A DNA stretch of 46,064 bases from Chloroflexota bacterium. Lineage in GTDB: Bacteria > Chloroflexota > Limnocylindria > Limnocylindrales > CSP1-4. Numbering within the stretch: position 1 is the stretch's first letter; every line of letters begins with the position of its first letter. The stretch lies in contig JAJYLZ010000026.1 of NCBI GenBank assembly GCA_021787395.1, positions 1 to 46,064 of the forward strand, given 5' to 3'. Shown piece by piece: positions 43,344 to 46,064 of the stretch. The notes under the pieces are model-generated. The model saw only the letters and a list, made by a program, of their open reading frames with translations, was not told the DNA's origin and searched no databases. The position numbers and the translations under genes are program-made.

Positions 43344-43937
43344 CTAGGCACTGCCGGCGATCGCCCTCGCCAGTTCGGGCGTCCCGAGGAGCTCCGGCAG
43401 CGGCCGCACCGGCGCCGGCTGGACCCCGTCCTCGGCCGGGAAGAGCTCCAGCGCGAAGAACTCCACGTCCCACCAGCGCCCGTCCTTCCAGCCGACGCCC
43501 TCGAACGCGCCGACGCGTCGGAAGCCGAGCGACCGGTGCAGGCCGATCGAGCCCGGGTTGGGCGGCGTGACGCCCGCGACCACCAGCCGGAAGCCCTGCA
43601 GGCGAAGCACGCGCAGGAGGGCCTCCATGGTGGCGCGCCCGAGTCCCGACCGGTGCAGCGAGGGGTCCACGTAGACGGTGGATTCGCAGGTCCAGTCGTA
43701 GGCCGCCCGATCGCGGAAGCGCCCTGCATACGCGTAGGCGCGGACGACGCCGTCCACCTCGGCCACGATGTACGGCCCGCGCTCGAGGACCGCGGCGATC
43801 CGCCCCGCCATCACCTCGCCGGAGGGCGGCACGAGCTCGAACGAGATGGCGGTCTCCGCAACGTACGGCGCATAGATGGCGGCGACGGCGTCGCCGTCCG
43901 CTGGGGTGGCGAGGCGGAGGGCATGCGGCACGGTCAT
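43344..43937 (-). CDS. GNAT acetyltransferase, phosphinothricin-acetyltransferase-like
   Basis: 197 residues from ATG 43,937. It has the opening RLATPADGDAVAAIYAPYV and ISFE of the Pat/Bar-type GNAT group, then YAYAGRFRDRAAYDW. The acetyl-CoA loop is RSGLGRATMEALL, and SIGLHRSLGFRRVG follows. The C-terminus extends about 25 residues beyond the usual end. It likely acetylates an amino group of a small molecule; the true substrate is unknown. The start follows a TAGGGT at 43,950-43,945 by seven bases with no ribosome binding site, suggesting a leaderless mRNA. Confidence 0.85.
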   Translation of the reverse strand: MTVPHALRLATPADGDAVAAIYAPYVAETAISFELVPPSGEVMAGRIAAVLERGPYIVAEVDGVVRAYAYAGRFRDRAAYDWTCESTVYVDPSLHRSGLGRATMEALLRVLRLQGFRLVVAGVTPPNPGSIGLHRSLGFRRVGAFEGVGWKDGRWWDVEFFALELFPAEDGVQPAPVRPLPELLGTPELARAIAGSA

Positions 43938-44038
43938 GCCCCGAACCCTAGTACACGGGCCGGGCCCGCGGGGAACGGCGTCCCGGGCGACGGCGGCGCG
44001 GCGCCGGGACGCGCCGGCGTCCATCGCCCCGGTTTTGC

Positions 44039-44044
44039 CATACT
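44039..44044 (+). promoter_or_regulatory. Leaderless-type -10 element of the FAD oxidase gene
   Basis: CATACT lies six bases before the ATG at 44,051 in a locally T-rich stretch (GGTTTTGCCATACT). No ribosome binding site precedes the ATG, so transcription probably starts at it. Confidence 0.4.
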
Positions 44045-44050
44045 CCGCGC

Positions 44051-45475
44051 ATGGCCCCCCAACCTGAAGCCGCTCCCGCCCCGGTCCGCGGCGACGGACC
44101 CGCCCTCCTCCGCGAGATCTCGTCCCGCCTGCCGCAGGTCAAGCTGCTGACCGAGCCGGTCGACCGCGAGTCCTACCGCCGCGACGAGACCGCCTACCTG
44201 CCCACGGGCCTGCCGCTCGCCGTCGCGCTGCCGGACACCACCGAGCAGGTGGCCGAGCTGGTCCGGCTGTGCGCTCGGTTCGACGTGCCGGTCGTGCCCC
44301 GCGGCGCCGGCACCGGGCTGTCGGGCGGCGCGGCGGGCATCGAGGGGGCGCTCACGATCGCGTTCACCCGGATGAACCGGGTGCTCGAGATCGACCACGA
44401 GAACCTGCTCGTGGTCACGCAGCCGGGCGTGGTGAACGCGGACCTCAAGAAGGCCGTGGCCGCCGAGGGGCTGTTCTACGCGCCGGACCCCGCCTCCTAC
44501 GAGACGTGCACCATCGGCGGCAACCTGGGCACCAACGCGGGCGGCCTGTGCTGCGTCAAGTACGGCGTGACCCGCGACGCGGTGCTCGGCCTCGAGGTGG
44601 TGATGGCCGACGGGACGGTGCTGCGCCTGGGCGGCCGCAACGTGAAGGACGTGGCCGGGTACGGGCTCATCCCGCTGCTGGTGGGCAGCCAGGGGACGCT
44701 GGCGCTGGTCACCGAGGCCACGCTCCGCCTGCGCGCGGCCCCGCCGCCCCGGGCCACGCTGCTCGCGTTCTTCCCGTCGCTCGAGGCGGCCGGCGAGGCG
44801 GTGGCGGGCATCACCCGCGCCGGCATCGTGCCGGTGACCCTCGAGCTCATGGACCAGACGACGATCCGGGCGGTGGACGACGTGCACCGGCTGGGCCTGG
44901 ACCGGGACGCGGCGGCGACTCTGCTCGTGGAGTCGGACCTCCCGGGGACGGCGGCCGTGGCCGAGGTGGACGCCGCGGAGGCCGCCTGCAGGGTCGCCGG
45001 GGCCGGCCTCGTGGTCCGCGCCCAGGATGCCACCGAGGCCGACTGGCTCCGCGAGGGTCGCCGGCTCGCGTACCGCGCGCTCGAAGCGCAGGGCGTGGCG
45101 CGGATGGAGGACGTGGGCGTGCCGCGCAGCCGGATCCCCGAGCTGCTGCAGGCCATCGAGCAGATCGCCGCGCGGCACCGGATCAGGGTCGGCACCTTCG
45201 GCCATGCCGGGGACGGCAACCTGCACCCGACCTTCGTGCTCGGCCGCGACGAGCCGGACGACGTCGCGGCCGCCCGGCTCCACGCGGCGCGCGCCGAGCT
45301 GTTCGAGGCGGCGCTGCAGCTCGGCGGGACCGTGACGGGCGAGCACGGCATCGGCGCCGTCCGGCCCGACTGGCTGGTCCGCCAGCGCGGCGAGCCTGCC
45401 GTGGCGGTCATGCGCGCGATCAAGCAGGCCCTCGACCCGCAGGGGATCCTCAACCCCGGCCGGGTGCTTGCCTAG
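44051..45475 (+). CDS. FAD-linked oxidase, GlcD/D-lactate dehydrogenase-like
   Basis: 474 residues. The FAD-binding PCMH domain (about 55-235) carries VVPRGAGTGLSGGA, IGGNLGTNAGG and NVKDVAGYGL. The C-terminal FAD-oxidase domain has VGTFGHAGDGNLHP and GTVTGEHGIG, the flavin and 2-hydroxyacid site signatures. It would oxidise glycolate or D-lactate to the 2-oxo acid. No GlcE or GlcF genes are adjacent, so it may act as a single-subunit enzyme. It is divergent from the acetyltransferase gene. Confidence 0.9.
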   Translation: MAPQPEAAPAPVRGDGPALLREISSRLPQVKLLTEPVDRESYRRDETAYLPTGLPLAVALPDTTEQVAELVRLCARFDVPVVPRGAGTGLSGGAAGIEGALTIAFTRMNRVLEIDHENLLVVTQPGVVNADLKKAVAAEGLFYAPDPASYETCTIGGNLGTNAGGLCCVKYGVTRDAVLGLEVVMADGTVLRLGGRNVKDVAGYGLIPLLVGSQGTLALVTEATLRLRAAPPPRATLLAFFPSLEAAGEAVAGITRAGIVPVTLELMDQTTIRAVDDVHRLGLDRDAAATLLVESDLPGTAAVAEVDAAEAACRVAGAGLVVRAQDATEADWLREGRRLAYRALEAQGVARMEDVGVPRSRIPELLQAIEQIAARHRIRVGTFGHAGDGNLHPTFVLGRDEPDDVAAARLHAARAELFEAALQLGGTVTGEHGIGAVRPDWLVRQRGEPAVAVMRAIKQALDPQGILNPGRVLA

Positions 45476-45652
45476 CCGTCGCACGGCGTCAACGGCCGCT
45501 CGGCCCGCCAATCTGGGGCCGCCCGTTCCGTGACCGATGGCCCGGTCCCAGCGGCACGGGTCATCGCCGATGCCCGGCTCGCATCTCGGTGCCGACGGCC
45601 CTGCCGTGCACGCCCCCGCCCGCCGACGATCGGGCGAGTGAGGTGTCCCCCG

Positions 45653-46064
45653 GTGGCGAACCCAAAGCGCGTGCTCGTGGCGTTCTCCAGCCGCTCCGGT
45701 TCCACGGCTGGCACGGCGGAGGAGATCGCGGCTGTCCTTCGATCCCACGGTCTTGCGGTGGACTGCCGCGCGAAGGAGGAGGTCACCGACCTGACGCTGT
45801 ACGGGGCGGTGGTCCTGGGCAGCGGCATGTTCATCGCCAGTCGCGCGTCGGACGGCGGCGGGTTTCTCGAGCGCCACGCCCTTGCGCTGCGCGACCGGGA
45901 CCTGTGGCTGTTCAGCTCGGGCCCCATCGGCGGCCGCCCGGTCGCGGCCGGGGAGGAGTGCGCCGCCATGACGGTGGCCCGCGCCGTGGGCGCCCGCGGC
46001 GTCGCGGCGTTCGGGGCGGTCGGCGCGAACGAGGGCCCCGACCCGTGCGCCGCGCTGCTTCCCG
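45653..46064 (+). CDS. Flavodoxin-domain protein (partial, runs off the window)
   Basis: The frame from GTG 45,653 is open to the right edge (137 codons). RVLVAFSSRSGSTAGTAEEIA is the FMN phosphate-binding loop of flavodoxin-like proteins, followed by VVLGSGMFIAS and WLFSSGPIGG, as in protoporphyrinogen oxidase HemG-like and related flavodoxin-domain proteins. A GAGTGAGGTG sequence precedes the start. The 3' end is missing, so length and exact family cannot be judged. Confidence 0.75.
   Translation, partial: MANPKRVLVAFSSRSGSTAGTAEEIAAVLRSHGLAVDCRAKEEVTDLTLYGAVVLGSGMFIASRASDGGGFLERHALALRDRDLWLFSSGPIGGRPVAAGEECAAMTVARAVGARGVAAFGAVGANEGPDPCAALLP

Noticed and set aside
43934-45877. Reverse-strand frame of 647 codons over the FAD oxidase
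   Set aside because: Antisense to a clear FAD-binding protein and without a recognisable domain.
1-46064. CRISPR array or integrase/transposase gene
   Set aside because: No regularly spaced repeats were found. No tyrosine or serine recombinase or DDE transposase motif was seen in any plausible frame.

Overview
The window is very GC-rich bacterial DNA with strong third-position GC bias, GTG/TTG starts, and several promoters that sit only 6-7 bases upstream of the start codon. The right-hand housekeeping genes (CAP-domain secreted protein with a Pro/Thr-rich tail, MpaB/DUF2236 oxygenase, BioY, FtsX-type exporter) suggest a high-GC Chloroflexota or Actinomycetota; this is an inference and no rRNA or marker gene is present to settle it.

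Layout. Positions 1-36,250 form a dense defence/accessory island; a tRNA-His(GTG) lies at 36,390-36,463, and ordinary chromosomal genes follow to 46,064. The left part holds a UvrD/HelD-like helicase with an internal nuclease-like insert (313-3,291), a small acidic protein, a NERD nuclease with zinc ribbon, a membrane diguanylate cyclase, and a reverse-strand operon (11,359 to 6,737) of a double zinc ribbon protein, a DnaQ-like exonuclease and a 1,178-residue TM0106-type RecB nuclease/DNA2-like helicase. This part lies between two diverged copies of a ~92-bp direct repeat (37-128 and 11,546-11,639); a truncated uracil-DNA-glycosylase-like gene follows the second copy.

Next is a compact ubiquitin-like conjugation operon on the reverse strand (14,293 to 12,197): a ubiquitin-like protein without a terminal GG, an E2-like protein with no cysteine, and a JAB-E1 fusion. 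It is divergent from an XRE repressor plus ImmA/IrrE protease pair, with short palindromes in the shared intergenic region.

The centre (15,549-28,457) is one tightly overlapping operon: SNF2 helicase with DUF3883, an eight-cysteine zinc protein of unknown role, an 814-residue fusion of ADP-ribosylglycohydrolase, CX5R phosphatase and HNH nuclease, a COG1743/DUF1156 adenine methylase, and a HEPN-DUF499 ATPase. Helicase, methylase and DUF499 ATPase form a recognisable but poorly characterised anti-phage set. The zinc protein and the triple-domain fusion inside the same operon are the best candidate for an undescribed variant system.

To the right lie a Gabija-like pair (OLD-type ATPase/TOPRIM plus UvrD helicase, 28,629-32,149), a reverse-strand TIR-like/HEAT-repeat protein (34,212 to 32,422), and three small unknown genes. 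No integrase, transposase or CRISPR array was found. The housekeeping part holds the CAP protein, an ABC ATPase/FtsX permease pair, BioY, an MpaB-like oxygenase, a GNAT acetyltransferase, a GlcD-like FAD oxidase and a partial flavodoxin-domain protein.
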